Positions 1 through 9,321 of a stretch of DNA of 64,000 bases are shown one piece after another (position 1 is the stretch's first letter; each line of letters starts with the position of its first letter). Both the position numbers and the translations under genes were made by a program. The notes under the pieces were generated by a model, which was given only the letters and a program-made list of their open reading frames with translations, made no database searches and had not been told where the DNA came from. The stretch is taken from the NCBI RefSeq assembly GCF_004803895.1, contig NZ_CP021978.1, positions 1,550,001 through 1,614,000 on the forward strand. The letters run 5' to 3'. This DNA comes from Streptomyces hawaiiensis. GTDB lineage: Bacteria; Actinomycetota; Actinomycetes; Streptomycetales; Streptomycetaceae.

Positions 1-2
1 GA

Positions 3-788
3 GACATTTTCGTCGGCGAGATGATCGGCACGGCGATTCTGATCCTGTTCGGTGCGGGCGTCTGCGCCGCCGTCACCCTTCGGTTCTCGAAGGCCAGGGC
101 TTCAGGCTGGATCGTCATCGCGTTCGGCTGGGGATTCGGTGTCCTGGCCGGCGCGTACACCGCCGCCCCGCTGTCGGGCGGGCACATCAACCCCGCCGTC
201 ACCCTCGGCCTGGCCGTCGACACAGGCGTGTGGGACAAGGTCTGGATCTACCTGCTCGGGCAGATCGTGGGGGCGATGCTGGGCGCCGTCCTTGCGTACC
301 TGCTCTACTTCGCCCAGTTCCAGGCCAACGTGCGGAAGACGGGCACCACGGAAGGCACAGCGGACGAGCCGGTGCCGACGCTCGGCATCTTCGCCACCAT
401 CCCTGAGATCAGGAACCCGGTCGCCAACCTGATGACGGAGATCCTCGCGACCATCGCCCTGGTACTGCCCATCCTTGCCCTGGTCGGCGACAACAGGGTC
501 GTCCAGGGCGTCGGCATCGGTCCGATCCCGGGCGAGGGAGCCGGTATCTACGGTTCCGGCATCTCGATCTTGTTGGTGTCCCTGCTGGTCGTAGGGATCG
601 GTCTCTCCCTCGGTGGGCCCACGGGTTACGCGATCAACCCAGCGCGTGACCTCGGTCCGCGCATCGTGCACCAGTTCCTTCCGATCCCCAACAAGGGAGC
701 ATCCGACTGGGGGTACGCGTGGGTCCCGGTGGTGGGACCTGTTGTCGGCGGAATCCTCGGGGCTCTCATCTACAACGCAGCCTTCTGA
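3..788 (+). CDS. glpF: Glycerol uptake facilitator (MIP/aquaglyceroporin), 5' end outside window
   Basis: Inner-membrane channel for glycerol. The frame is open from the window edge and reads DIFVGEMIGTAILILFGAG before and through the first in-window ATG at 21, so the real start lies upstream. The two pore loops are GGHINPAVTLG and GYAINPARDLGPR; the Asp after the second NPA is the mark of glycerol facilitators rather than water channels. Several hydrophobic membrane segments are evident. It sits 18 bp before glpK, so glycerol entry and phosphorylation are probably one operon. The usual IclR-type regulator of this operon would lie upstream, outside the window. Confidence 0.95.
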   Translation, partial: DIFVGEMIGTAILILFGAGVCAAVTLRFSKARASGWIVIAFGWGFGVLAGAYTAAPLSGGHINPAVTLGLAVDTGVWDKVWIYLLGQIVGAMLGAVLAYLLYFAQFQANVRKTGTTEGTADEPVPTLGIFATIPEIRNPVANLMTEILATIALVLPILALVGDNRVVQGVGIGPIPGEGAGIYGSGISILLVSLLVVGIGLSLGGPTGYAINPARDLGPRIVHQFLPIPNKGASDWGYAWVPVVGPVVGGILGALIYNAAF

Positions 789-806
789 CCAGCCGAAGGG
801 GTAGCC

Positions 807-2327
807 ATGACGGACAACTCCGCGAAGTACGTCGCAGCCATCGACCAGGGCACCACGTCGAGCCGCTGCATCGTCTTCAACCAGGACGGCGCGATCGTCG
901 CCGTGGACCAGCGTGAGCACCGCCAGATCTTCCCGAAACCCGGCTGGGTGGAGCACGACGCCACCGAGATCTGGTCCAAGGTGCAGGCGGTGGTGGCGGG
1001 GGCGATCGCGAAGGCCGGTCTGAGGGCCGACCAGCTGAGCGCGATGGGGATCACCAACCAGCGCGAGACGACCCTCCTGTGGGACCGGGCCACGGGCAAG
1101 CCGGTGCACAACGCCATCGTCTGGCAGGACACGCGGACGGCGGCACTGTGCAATCAGCTGGGCGGCTCGGACGGGCAGAACCGCTTCCGTGAGCAGACGG
1201 GCCTGCCACTGGCCACCTACTTCTCCGGGCCCAAGGCGGCCTGGCTGCTCGACAACGTGCCCGACCTCCGGGCGCGTGCCGAGCGCGGTGAGATCGCCTT
1301 CGGCACGATGGACTCCTGGCTGATCTGGAACCTCACCGGCGGCACGGACGGCGGGCAGCACGTCACCGACGTGACCAACGCCGGACGCACCATGCTGATG
1401 AACCTGGAGACCCTCCAGTGGGACTCCTCGATCCTCTCGGCGATGAACATCCCCGAGGCCATGCTGCCCGAGATCCGCTCCTCGGCCGAGGTGTACGGCA
1501 CCGCCGTCGGCCAGCTCGCCGGTGTGCCGGTGGCCTCGGCGCTGGGCGACCAGCAGGCGGCCGTGTTCGGGCAGGCCTGCTACGACGTGGGCACGGCGAA
1601 GAACACCTACGGCACGGGAAGCTTCCTGCTGCTCAACACGGGCAACCGCCCGGTGGCGTCGAAGAGCGGCCTGTTGACGACGATGGGGTACAAGATCGGC
1701 AGTGAGGCGCCGGTGTACTGCCTGGAGGGGTCGATCGCCATTACGGGCGCGCTGGTGCAGTGGTTCCGCGACCAGCTGGGCATCATCCGTACCGCCGACG
1801 AGATCGAGCCCCTGGCGGCGAGTGTGGAGGACAACGGCGGCGCGTACATCGTGCCGGCGTTCTCGGGTCTGTTCGCGCCCTACTGGCGCTCCGACGCGCG
1901 CGGCGTGGTCACCGGCCTGACCCGGTACGTCACCAAGGCGCACCTCGCGCGCGCGGTGCTGGAGGCGACGAGCTGGCAGACGCGCGAGGTCGTGGACGCG
2001 ATGTACCAGGACTCCGGGGTGCACATCACCACCCTCAAGGTCGACGGCGGCATGACGAAGAACAACCTGCTCATGCAGCACCAGGCGGACGTGCTCGACG
2101 TGCCGGTGGTGCGGCCCAAGGTCTCCGAGACGACCTGTCTGGGCGCCGCGTACGCGGCCGGTCTGGCCACCGGTGTGTGGAACGACCTCGACGAGCTCAA
2201 GGCGCACTGGCAGAAGGACGTCGAGTGGACGCCGGACATGGAGGCGTCGGTGCGGGACCGCGAGTACCACAACTGGCGCAAGGCCGTGGAGAAGAGCTTC
2301 GGCTGGGAGGAGGACGGCGACAGCTGA
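807..2327 (+). CDS. glpK: Glycerol kinase
   Basis: ATP-dependent phosphorylation of glycerol to sn-glycerol 3-phosphate. The protein has 506 residues, normal for the FGGY family. The N-terminus has the phosphate-binding signature [14 protein letters not shown], and the FGGY signature region [21 protein letters not shown] lies near residue 300; the C-terminal ATP-binding part contains [22 protein letters not shown]-like ribosome site precedes ATG 807. It follows glpF directly. A strong hairpin downstream separates it from the convergent conservon. Confidence 0.97.
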   Translation: MTDNSAKYVAAIDQGTTSSRCIVFNQDGAIVAVDQREHRQIFPKPGWVEHDATEIWSKVQAVVAGAIAKAGLRADQLSAMGITNQRETTLLWDRATGKPVHNAIVWQDTRTAALCNQLGGSDGQNRFREQTGLPLATYFSGPKAAWLLDNVPDLRARAERGEIAFGTMDSWLIWNLTGGTDGGQHVTDVTNAGRTMLMNLETLQWDSSILSAMNIPEAMLPEIRSSAEVYGTAVGQLAGVPVASALGDQQAAVFGQACYDVGTAKNTYGTGSFLLLNTGNRPVASKSGLLTTMGYKIGSEAPVYCLEGSIAITGALVQWFRDQLGIIRTADEIEPLAASVEDNGGAYIVPAFSGLFAPYWRSDARGVVTGLTRYVTKAHLARAVLEATSWQTREVVDAMYQDSGVHITTLKVDGGMTKNNLLMQHQADVLDVPVVRPKVSETTCLGAAYAAGLATGVWNDLDELKAHWQKDVEWTPDMEASVRDREYHNWRKAVEKSFGWEEDGDS

Positions 2328-2355
2328 CCACGCGCGCGTGGAGCGTCGCTTCGCC

Positions 2356-2393
2356 GGCGGCCCGTTCCCCGGTCGGCGGGGGTACGGGCCGCC
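2356..2393. terminator. Bidirectional hairpin terminator between glpK and cvnD
   Basis: Perfect 10-bp arms, GGCGGCCCGT at 2356-2365 and ACGGGCCGCC at 2384-2393, with an 18-base loop. It lies in the gap between two convergent genes, the usual place for a shared factor-independent terminator in Streptomyces, where a T-run is often missing. Confidence 0.65.
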
Positions 2394-2408
2394 TACGCCG
2401 AGGCGGTG

Positions 2409-3014
2409 TCAGCCGGTCACGGCCTCGCGGCGATCGGCCGCGTACGCCATGGCGTGCTGGACGACGCCGACGAGTGCGTCCTTGACCGACTCGCGGTCGC
2501 GGGCGTCGCACATCATGAGCGGCACGCCCTCGTCGAGGTCGAGGGCCTGGCGGACGTCCTCGATCGGGTAACGGGGAGCGCCCTCGAAGCAGTTGATGCC
2601 GACGAGGAAGGGGATCGAGCGCCGTTCGAAGTAGTCGATGGCCGCGAAGCAGTCCTCCAGGCGACGGGTGTCGGCGAGGACGACTGCACCGAGCGCGCCC
2701 TCGGAGAGCTCGTCCCACATGAACCAGAACCGCTCCTGGCCGGGCGTGCCGAAGAGGTACAGCACGAGGTCCTCGCGGAGGGTGATGCGGCCGAAGTCCA
2801 TGGCCACGGTCGTGGTGTGCTTGCCTTCCACGCCGCTGGTGTCGTCGACCGGGCGCCCGGCCTCGGTGAGCCGTTCCTCGGTGCGCAGCGGCCTGATCTC
2901 GCTGACCGCGCCGACGAGCGTGGTCTTGCCCACGCCGAAGCCGCCGGCCACGAGGATCTTGAGCGTGACGGGCTCGACCGGAGGCTTGCCGCGCTCAGAA
3001 CGCCCGAAGATCAT
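2409..3014 (-). CDS. cvnD: Conservon GTPase-like ATP/GTP-binding protein CvnD
   Basis: Small Ras/Arf-like G protein, last member of a conservon; CvnA-D are thought to form a membrane-associated sensory complex like eukaryotic G-protein systems. 201 residues from ATG 3014, chosen because AGGAG lies about 9 bases upstream and homologues start MIFGRSERGKPP. The P-loop is GGFGVGKTT, the G3 region is LFGTPGQERFWFMWDEL, and base recognition may use VGINCFEG. The open frame extends upstream to 3098, but that part overlaps the oxoprolinase remnant and looks non-native. No cytochrome P450 (cvnE) follows; glpK lies convergent instead. Confidence 0.92.
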   Translation of the reverse strand: MIFGRSERGKPPVEPVTLKILVAGGFGVGKTTLVGAVSEIRPLRTEERLTEAGRPVDDTSGVEGKHTTTVAMDFGRITLREDLVLYLFGTPGQERFWFMWDELSEGALGAVVLADTRRLEDCFAAIDYFERRSIPFLVGINCFEGAPRYPIEDVRQALDLDEGVPLMMCDARDRESVKDALVGVVQHAMAYAADRREAVTG

Positions 3015-3279
3015 CGGTCTCTTCTCCTGCTTGATGGGGGTCGGGCGACGGCGGGTCATAGCCTCCGCCGCCTGGGGTTTCGATGACGAGTACGTCAAGC
3101 AGCAGGGTGCGGACGTCCCCGACCGCGGCGTCGGCGTGGCGTGCGGGGCTGTCCGAGGGCAGCTTGTGGGTGAGCAGCCGGCCGTCCGGGCGCCGGGCGA
3201 TCACGTCGGTGGAGGTGTCGTCCCGGTCCACCCGCACCTGCCGGCCAGTCACGTCAGACCTCGCTTCCGCACTGCTCAC
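2995..3279 (-). pseudogene. Collapsed 5-oxoprolinase/hydantoinase remnant between cvnC and cvnD
   Basis: A frame of 94 codons starts GTG at 3279, overlapping the cvnC stop, and ends inside cvnD. Its first part, RQVRVDRDDTSTDVIARRP followed by DGRLLTHKLPSDSPARHADA, resembles the N-terminus of the HyuA/oxoprolinase family, where the phosphate-binding motif is DRGGTFTD; here it is degraded to DRDDTSTD. It runs directly into VLVIETPGGGGYDPP, which resembles the extreme C-terminus of the HyuB half. Roughly 1,100 residues are missing without loss of frame. No catalytic core remains. It might still be translated as a spacer peptide between cvnC and cvnD. Confidence 0.6.
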
Positions 3280-3671
3280 AGCGCCCGGAGGCCGTTGATC
3301 ACGTCGCGCAGAATACTCTCGTCCGGCAGTTCGGCAGGGGGTACGGGCCGGTTCACGTGCACGAATTCCGCGTCCACGAGATCTCCGACAAGGACCCGTA
3401 CCACCCCGATCGGCAGGTCGAGTTCCGCTGCGAGTTCGGCGACCGACTGCGGGATGTCGCGGCACAGTTCGACGATGTCCACATGCTCGGGGGAGAGCAT
3501 GTGGTCCGCTTCCGGATCGTCCGCGTGCGGCTCCGCGACCACGACCGCGATCAGGTCCAGGCGGTGCTGGCCCTGGCTGCTGGTGCGGCCGCGGGTCATG
3601 GCGTACGGACGGACGACCGGTCCGGCCTCGTCGTCGAACCAGTGGCTTCTTCCCTGACCGTCAGCGCTCAT
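3276..3671 (-). CDS. cvnC: Conservon protein CvnC (DUF742)
   Basis: DUF742 protein of the conservon, 131 residues. The family has a winged-helix-like C-terminal part (PQSVAELAAELDLPIGVVRVLVGDLVDAEFV) and is believed to bridge CvnB and the GTPase CvnD. The N-terminal VRPYAMTRGRT motif is typical. It starts 9 bases after the cvnB stop. The expected tight junction with cvnD is broken here by about 260 bases holding the oxoprolinase remnant. Confidence 0.92.
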   Translation of the reverse strand: MSADGQGRSHWFDDEAGPVVRPYAMTRGRTSSQGQHRLDLIAVVVAEPHADDPEADHMLSPEHVDIVELCRDIPQSVAELAAELDLPIGVVRVLVGDLVDAEFVHVNRPVPPAELPDESILRDVINGLRAL

Positions 3672-3680
3672 GTCATCCCA

Positions 3681-4112
3681 CTACCCGCCTGCGGGCAGAT
3701 CGGTGCGCGGAGCGGCAGCCAGATGCACGCCCACCCGCTTCACGAGGAGCGTCATCTCGTAAGCGACCTGACCGACGTCCGAGTCGGCGTCCGAGAGGAC
3801 GGCCAGGCAGCTGCCGTCGCCGGCGGCCGTCACGAACAGGAAGGCGTCATCGAGCTCGACGACCGTCTGGCGGACGTTGCCGGCCTCGAAATGGCGCCCC
3901 ACGCCCTTGGCGAGGCTGTGGAACCCGGAGGCGACGGCGGCCAGGTGCTCGCTGTCCTCCCTGGTCAGGTCCTTGGACACGCCCGTCGGCAAACCGTCGC
4001 CGGAGAGCACGAGGGCCTTGCGAATGCTCGCGACACGGTCCACCAGGTCGTCGAGGAGCCAGTTCAGCTCGCCCGTGTTGGTGGTGTGGCCGGTCGCCTT
4101 CGGTGCGGTCAT
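3681..4112 (-). CDS. cvnB: Conservon roadblock/LC7 protein CvnB
   Basis: Roadblock/LC7-fold protein of 143 residues, the likely GTPase-activating or scaffold member of the conservon. The N-terminal ELNWLLDDLVDRVASIRKALVLSGDGL is the standard start of this family in actinobacteria, followed by the roadblock beta-strands (AFLFVTAAGDGSCLAVLSD). ATG 4112 overlaps the cvnA stop (ATGA), which implies translational coupling. Confidence 0.93.
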   Translation of the reverse strand: MTAPKATGHTTNTGELNWLLDDLVDRVASIRKALVLSGDGLPTGVSKDLTREDSEHLAAVASGFHSLAKGVGRHFEAGNVRQTVVELDDAFLFVTAAGDGSCLAVLSDADSDVGQVAYEMTLLVKRVGVHLAAAPRTDLPAGG

Positions 4113-7100
4113 CGACCGTCCCCCTCTGTCGTTCCTTGTGGTGCTGCGCCGCTGTGGGCGGCATCGCCCGCGGCGTTCTCCTCGCGGCCGCGCTGCCAGC
4201 CACGCTGGAGCGATGCCATGCGGCTGCGTACTTCATCGGCGTCGCGTTCGACGGGCTCGGCCCTGTCGTCGGTACGCGGCTCCGAGCTCCGCTTCAGCTG
4301 CGGGGCCAGGTTGGCCTGCCGGACGCGCCGGGGCAGCGGCGCGGTGCCGGAGCCCGTCTCTTGGCGCGAGGGCTCGCCGGTGATCTCCGACGTGGAGCCG
4401 GAGCCGTGGTCGGGCCCGCCCGGGCCGCTCGCTGCGACCTCCGCGCGGCGGGTCCGCATCGGGAGGGTGGACGGCTCCGGCCGGTCGCCGACGGCACTGC
4501 CGGGCGGGGCCGGGGATTCGGTGCGGTCCTCGTCGCGGCCGGTCGTGCCGATGCCACGGCGGGCGGAGTCCGTCCCGCGACGTCGCGCCGGCAGCGGCGG
4601 CGGTGCGTCCGGGAGGGCGTCGCCCCGCAGGCTGCCGGTCGAGGAGCTCTCGCCGCGGCGCCGGGCCGGAAGGGCGGACGCGGGCTCGGGTCCCGGCCGG
4701 TCGGCGGCCCGGCCGCCCGCGGGCTCCTCGCCCCGGCGGCGTTGCGGGAGCGCGGCGGTGGGACCGGGCTCCGTTCGGCCGGTGCCCGTGGTGGTCTCCT
4801 CGTCCGTCTTCCCCCGCCGGGGGCGCTGTTCGGTGACGGGGCGCCCGTGCGAGCTGACCAGCTTGGGGGTGTGGCGGCGGGGCAGCGAGACCGGAGCACC
4901 CAGCTCGTCGTCGCTGTCTGCCCGGTCCCCCTCGCTGCGGGCGTCGGTGGTCTGCCGACGCGGATCGGTGCGACGGCCCGCCGTCTCGTCCGGGGCGCGG
5001 GTGAGGGAGTGGCGGGGGCGGAACAGGCCGCCGTGCTCACTGTCCTCGTCCTGGATGGCGCCGGGGAAGTCTTCGATGGCGTCCAGGTCGACGGGGGCCT
5101 CCAGCTCGACCGGACCGTCCAGCAGTGAGGCGGGCAGACCGGGGCGCTGCGCGGGTGCCTGGGACAGCGCGGCGCGGCGGCTGCCCTGCGGCTCGCTCTC
5201 CGGGGCCAGCTGGGGACGGTCGAGCCGGAACCCGAGGCCGTTGGTGTCCGGGACGTCGTCGGTCAGCAGCGCGTCGGGGATGAAGACCACAGCGGTCGTG
5301 CCGCCGTACGGGGAGGGCTGCAGGGAGACGCGGACGTTCTGGCGCTGGGCGAGTCGGCTGACCACGAACAGGCCGAGCCGGTCGGTGTCGGAGAGCTCGA
5401 ACTCCGGCGTCTCGGCGAGCCGGAGGTTGGCGTCCAGCAGCGCTTCGGCGGCCATGCCGAGGCCGCGGTCGTGGATTTCCAGGGTGAAGCCGTTGGCGAC
5501 GCGCTCGCCGAGGACCTGCACGGCGGTGTGCGGCGGCGAGAAGACCGTGGCGTTCTCCAGGAGTTCGGCCACGAGATGCGTGAGGTCGGCGACGGCCGGG
5601 CCGGTGACGGCGATCCGCGGGAGGCGGCGGACCTCGATGCGCTCGTAGTCCTCGACCTCGGCGACGGCGGCGCGTACGACGTCCATGAGCTGGACGGGCT
5701 TGCGCCACTGACGGGAGGGTGCGGCGCCGGAGAGGATCACCAGGCCCTCGGCGTGCCGGCGCATGCGGGTGGTCAGGTGGTCGAGGCGGAACAGGTCGGC
5801 GAGTTCCTCGGTGTCCTCGGTCCGGCGCTCCATGGCGTCGAGGAGGGTGAGCTGCTTGTGGAGCAGGACCTGGCTGCGGCGCGCGAGGTTGACGAACACC
5901 TCGGAGACGCCTGCGCGCAGCTCGGCCTGCTTGACGGCGGCCTCGACGGCGGCGCGCTGCAGAGTGTTGAGGGCCTGGCCGACCTCGCCCATCTCGTTCT
6001 TGTCGTACTCGAGGCGCGGGACCTCGGTCTCGACGTCGACCTGCTCGCCCGCGGAGAGGCGGCGCATGACGCTGGGCAGGCGCACCCCGGAAGCCTCGTG
6101 GGCGTCCAGACGCAGCTGCCGCAGATCGCGGATGAGGGTGCGGCCGACGCGTACGGACAGGAAGAGGGAGACCAGGAGCGCGATCAGACCGAGTGCGCCG
6201 GCGATGACCGCCTTGGCGATGACGCCGACGGCGACGGGGTGGACGCGGTCCTGGTAGCGGTCATTGGCCTGGTCGTTCAGGGTGCCGAGCTCGTCGAGCA
6301 CGTTGCCGGCGGCGCTGTCCCAGCTCTTGGCGGAGACGCCGCGGGGGGTTCCGGCCCCGGAGGAGACGGCGGCTTCCTCGGCCACGCGCAGGGGAGCGGA
6401 GGAGGCGTTCTTCCAGAAGCTCTGGTAGCGGTCACGTTCGGCCACGGGCAGCAGCGGCAGGTTGACGTCGTACATCAGGGTGCGCTGGGCCACGAGGTCG
6501 GAGATGTCCCGCTCTTCGGAGTGGGAGATCCTGCCGACGATCAGCGCGGAGCCGAGGAGGGCGTCCTCGCGGGAGAGCAGTTCGCGGGCACGGGCGAGAT
6601 TGACCAGCGCGCGGTACTGCTTGTCCAGTTCGACGTTGTCGACCACGTGCAGGTTGGCCAGGAGGACGTAGCAGGGGTCGACGAGCCGGTTGTAAAGGTC
6701 GAGGGCCTGGGTGCGGTTGACGGTGCCGTCCTCGACGCTGCGGCGCAGCGACTCGATGCCGTCGAAGGCGTCCAGGACCGCGGTCAGCCGCTCGTCGGTG
6801 TCCGCGCCCATCGCGTCGCGCACGTCCGGGTTCCGGGCGTTCTCGCGGATGCTGCCGACGGCTTCGTCGGTGGCGGTCCGGCTGCGCCGGAGCGCGGCGA
6901 GCCCGTCGGAGGCGCGGGGATCGGCGAGGTAGACGAGGGTCTGGCGGCGTTCCTCCTGGAGGACCCGAACGGTGTCCTCGATGGGGTAGCCGATCTTCTC
7001 CACCACGGACGACACGTTGAACAGGTCGCCCGCCTCACGTCCCGTGAGCACCGTGGCGAAAGCCCAGATCGCGGTCAGGGACACCAGCGGCACGAGAAGC

Positions 7101-7144
7101 AGCGCCACGATCTTCCGGCGGATGGACTTCCCGCGAAAGCGCAT
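4109..7144 (-). CDS. cvnA: Conservon sensor-kinase-like protein CvnA
   Basis: Membrane sensor with a histidine-kinase-like ATPase, about 1,011 residues. Start ATG 7144 (MRFRGKSIRRK) gives a first membrane helix at about residues 11-31. An extracytoplasmic nitrate/sulfonate-sensing-type helical region follows to about 310, then a second membrane helix, a HAMP region, a DHLTTRMRRH box, and the HATPase N box ELLENATVFSPP with G box HDRGLGM. The last 300 residues are a low-complexity Arg/Pro/Glu-rich tail. The frame is open upstream to 7501, but that extension has no family likeness and would contain the promoter. It leads the operon cvnA-B-C-(remnant)-D. Confidence 0.93.
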   Translation of the reverse strand: MRFRGKSIRRKIVALLLVPLVSLTAIWAFATVLTGREAGDLFNVSSVVEKIGYPIEDTVRVLQEERRQTLVYLADPRASDGLAALRRSRTATDEAVGSIRENARNPDVRDAMGADTDERLTAVLDAFDGIESLRRSVEDGTVNRTQALDLYNRLVDPCYVLLANLHVVDNVELDKQYRALVNLARARELLSREDALLGSALIVGRISHSEERDISDLVAQRTLMYDVNLPLLPVAERDRYQSFWKNASSAPLRVAEEAAVSSGAGTPRGVSAKSWDSAAGNVLDELGTLNDQANDRYQDRVHPVAVGVIAKAVIAGALGLIALLVSLFLSVRVGRTLIRDLRQLRLDAHEASGVRLPSVMRRLSAGEQVDVETEVPRLEYDKNEMGEVGQALNTLQRAAVEAAVKQAELRAGVSEVFVNLARRSQVLLHKQLTLLDAMERRTEDTEELADLFRLDHLTTRMRRHAEGLVILSGAAPSRQWRKPVQLMDVVRAAVAEVEDYERIEVRRLPRIAVTGPAVADLTHLVAELLENATVFSPPHTAVQVLGERVANGFTLEIHDRGLGMAAEALLDANLRLAETPEFELSDTDRLGLFVVSRLAQRQNVRVSLQPSPYGGTTAVVFIPDALLTDDVPDTNGLGFRLDRPQLAPESEPQGSRRAALSQAPAQRPGLPASLLDGPVELEAPVDLDAIEDFPGAIQDEDSEHGGLFRPRHSLTRAPDETAGRRTDPRRQTTDARSEGDRADSDDELGAPVSLPRRHTPKLVSSHGRPVTEQRPRRGKTDEETTTGTGRTEPGPTAALPQRRRGEEPAGGRAADRPGPEPASALPARRRGESSSTGSLRGDALPDAPPPLPARRRGTDSARRGIGTTGRDEDRTESPAPPGSAVGDRPEPSTLPMRTRRAEVAASGPGGPDHGSGSTSEITGEPSRQETGSGTAPLPRRVRQANLAPQLKRSSEPRTDDRAEPVERDADEVRSRMASLQRGWQRGREENAAGDAAHSGAAPQGTTEGDGR

Positions 7145-7166
7145 GGCCTCCCCCAGCTCGGGCCCC

Positions 7167-7195
7167 CGGCTACCCGGGGTACACATGTGCGTCAA
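7167..7195 (-). promoter_or_regulatory. Putative vegetative promoter of the conservon operon
   Basis: On the minus strand TTGACG (7190-7195) and TAGCCG (7167-7172) are separated by 17 bases. The predicted start would lie near 7160, leaving a leader of about 16 bases before the cvnA ATG. The fit to the principal sigma consensus is good at -35 and partial at -10. This is a prediction only. Confidence 0.45.
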
Positions 7196-7563
7196 CAAAC
7201 GGCGCGAGCCTACTACCGACCCACAGGGAACTCGAAGACCGGTCCGGAACCTGAACTTCCGCGCCAGCCACGAGGCATGGCGAGTTGTCCGGGCATTGCG
7301 GGAGTTGTCTCCCCGAAACCGGTGGTCGCGGCGTGACTCAATCCTCGAACTTCGCCAAGGCGGTTGGCTGAAATTTTTCGGTTCCCGGGAATCTTCGTGA
7401 GGAGTTGTTCGTCCTTCTCTTTGGGAAACGGGGGCGGAATCGGCCACAGGAGCCGCGTCCCGCACCCGGGCGGCGTAAAACAGCGCAAGCCGGGCAGCCA
7501 CTGGGGAGCACGGGTCTTCGGATGCGAGCGAGCGGTCTGCTGGCGGTGGGGAGTGACACGGTG
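7196..7563. other. Intergenic region between conservon and divergent membrane gene
   Basis: About 370 bases upstream of the two divergent genes. It is locally AT-richer than its surroundings (TGAAATTTTTCGG near 7370). Besides the cvnA promoter candidate, no clear gene, repeat or RNA is visible. Short open frames here show no recognisable protein. Confidence 0.4.
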
Positions 7564-8010
7564 ATGGGCACGGCGGAACGGCGCGGTGCGCCCAGGGTTG
7601 GCGCCCGGGAGCAGCAGTACTACCGGCCCTTGTGGGTCGAGGAGCCCGCGCGGCGGCGGCGCTTGCCGGATCCGGTGCGGACGGCGGCCGTACGGGCGGT
7701 CCTCCTCATAGCCGTGACGCTGATTCAGGCGATGGTGGCCTTCCTGTGCACGATGGCCGGGTCCTGGCTGGCGTTCCCGATGGTGATCAGCAGTGTGGTC
7801 AGCACGATCGCGGCCACATGGGGTGCGCTCGACGTGTGGGTGACGCGCCAGGTCTGGAACCAGCGCCACGGGGTGGTGTCCGTGCCGAGCAGCACGGCGC
7901 GGGCCCTGCGGCGCGAGCGGCGCCGGACCCGGCGGCAGGAGCGGGCCGCCGAGCGGGCGCAGGAGCGGATACGCCGGCGGGGTGCAGCCGGGCAGTTGTC
8001 CCACTCGTGA
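7564..8010 (+). CDS. Small conserved membrane protein of unknown function
   Basis: 148 residues from ATG 7564; the frame is open further upstream to 7405 but that part is arginine/proline-rich without likeness to a protein. Two hydrophobic helices lie at about residues 45-90 (AVLLIAVTLIQAMVAFLCTM and WLAFPMVISSVVSTIAATWG). They are followed by a strongly basic C-terminal tail rich in Arg (RRERRRTRRQERAAER), likely cytoplasmic. A small helper or scaffold of the neighbouring conservon is possible, but no function can be assigned. The start could also be a GTG a few codons earlier. Confidence 0.7.
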   Translation: MGTAERRGAPRVGAREQQYYRPLWVEEPARRRRLPDPVRTAAVRAVLLIAVTLIQAMVAFLCTMAGSWLAFPMVISSVVSTIAATWGALDVWVTRQVWNQRHGVVSVPSSTARALRRERRRTRRQERAAERAQERIRRRGAAGQLSHS

Positions 8011-8130
8011 GGTGTGACGGCAGGGGGCCGGGCGCGGCGGGCGAGGTGACCGGCTGCGAGAGCGGCCGCCGGGCCGGGGCCCGGGTGCTGCGAGAGCGGT
8101 CGCCGGGCCGGGGCCCGGGTCGGCACCTCC

Positions 8131-9321
8131 TCAGCGTAGGACCGACCGTGCCCGCTCCTCCCCCGCGCCCCGCGCGAGTTCGCGTCTCGCGCGCATGAAG
8201 GGACGCGGGCGGTCCACGGCGAGTACGGCCGTCGTACGGCCGTCCCGCTCGTACCGGGCGAGGAAGCCGCCTTCGGCCGGTGCGCCGCCGGAGAGTTCGC
8301 CCTCGGTGATGCGGACGGTGTCGCCGTCCCTGTGCCGGCCGGCGAACTGGATGCGGGCGCCGTACTGGTCGGACCAGAAGTAAGGCACCGCGACGGCGGT
8401 CTCGGCGGTGCGTCCGGCGAGCAGGTTGGTCACGGCGGCTTTCGGCTGCCGGGTGGCGGACGTCCAGTGCTCGGCGCGGTGGCCGCCGACGCTGGCGATG
8501 TCGCCCACGGCGACGACCTGCGGCAGGGCCGTCACACAGCCGTCGTCGCACAGGACGCCGTCCTGCAGGGCGAGGGGCGAGCCGGCCAGCCAGGCGGTGT
8601 TGGGGGTAGCGCCGATGCCGACGATCACGATGTCCGCGGGGAGGGTGCGACCGTCGGTGAGGTCCACTCCGGTGACGGCGGCGGCACCCCGCAGCCCGGC
8701 CACGCCGGTGCCGGTGACCAGGTCCACGTCGGCGCGGCGGTGCAGTGCGGCGCACACTGCGGCCATCTCGGCGCCCAGCTGGGGCACCAGCGGGAGCGGG
8801 GCGGCCTCGACGACGGTGACGGAGTGGCCGAGGGAGGAGGACGACGACGCGGTCTCGGCGCCGATGAAGCCGCCGCCGATGACGACGACCCGGCGCGGAC
8901 CCCGGGTGAGTTCCTCGCGCAGGGCCCGGGCGTCGTCGAGGGTGCGCAGCGTGTGCACTCCGGCCAGGGCGTAACCGGGCAGGCGCCGGGCCGAGGCACC
9001 GGTGGCGATGACGAGGCCGTCGGTGGAGACGGTGCGGCCGTCGTCCAGCAGCACGGTCCGGTCTCGGGCGTCGAGGGCGCGGGCACGGACGCCGAGGATC
9101 CACTCGGCGCCGAGTTCTGCGCTCTCCTCGGCGTCGGAGAGCGCGAGTTGGGTCTCGTCGGCTCGGCCGGTGAGGAAGTCCTTGGAGAGAGGTGGCCGGT
9201 CGTAAGGGGTGTGGGGTTCGTCGCCGATGATCACGAGACGTCCGTCGTAGCCCTGGGCGCGCAGTTCCCGGGCGGCGTAGAGACCGGAGAGAGAGGCGCC
9301 GACGATGGTCACGGTTCGCAT
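8131..9321 (-). CDS. FAD-dependent ferredoxin reductase
   Basis: NAD(P)H-to-ferredoxin electron transfer protein of the rhodocoxin/putidaredoxin reductase family, 396 residues. It has the N-terminal FAD-binding GASLSGLYAARELR, a central NAD-binding GGGFIGAETASSSSSLG, and the C-terminal FAD motif VVAVGDIASV. ATG 9321 is preceded by AGGAGG. It lies downstream of a Rieske ferredoxin on the same strand, with a 45-bp tandem-repeat stretch between. Context suggests it supplies electrons through that ferredoxin to the GbcA-like oxygenase encoded at 15.0-16.2 kb. Confidence 0.92.
   Translation of the reverse strand: MRTVTIVGASLSGLYAARELRAQGYDGRLVIIGDEPHTPYDRPPLSKDFLTGRADETQLALSDAEESAELGAEWILGVRARALDARDRTVLLDDGRTVSTDGLVIATGASARRLPGYALAGVHTLRTLDDARALREELTRGPRRVVVIGGGFIGAETASSSSSLGHSVTVVEAAPLPLVPQLGAEMAAVCAALHRRADVDLVTGTGVAGLRGAAAVTGVDLTDGRTLPADIVIVGIGATPNTAWLAGSPLALQDGVLCDDGCVTALPQVVAVGDIASVGGHRAEHWTSATRQPKAAVTNLLAGRTAETAVAVPYFWSDQYGARIQFAGRHRDGDTVRITEGELSGGAPAEGGFLARYERDGRTTAVLAVDRPRPFMRARRELARGAGEERARSVLR

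Noticed and set aside
3015..3098. Upstream extension of cvnD to ATG 3098
   Set aside because: It overlaps the oxoprolinase relic in another frame, and a good ribosome site serves ATG 3014.
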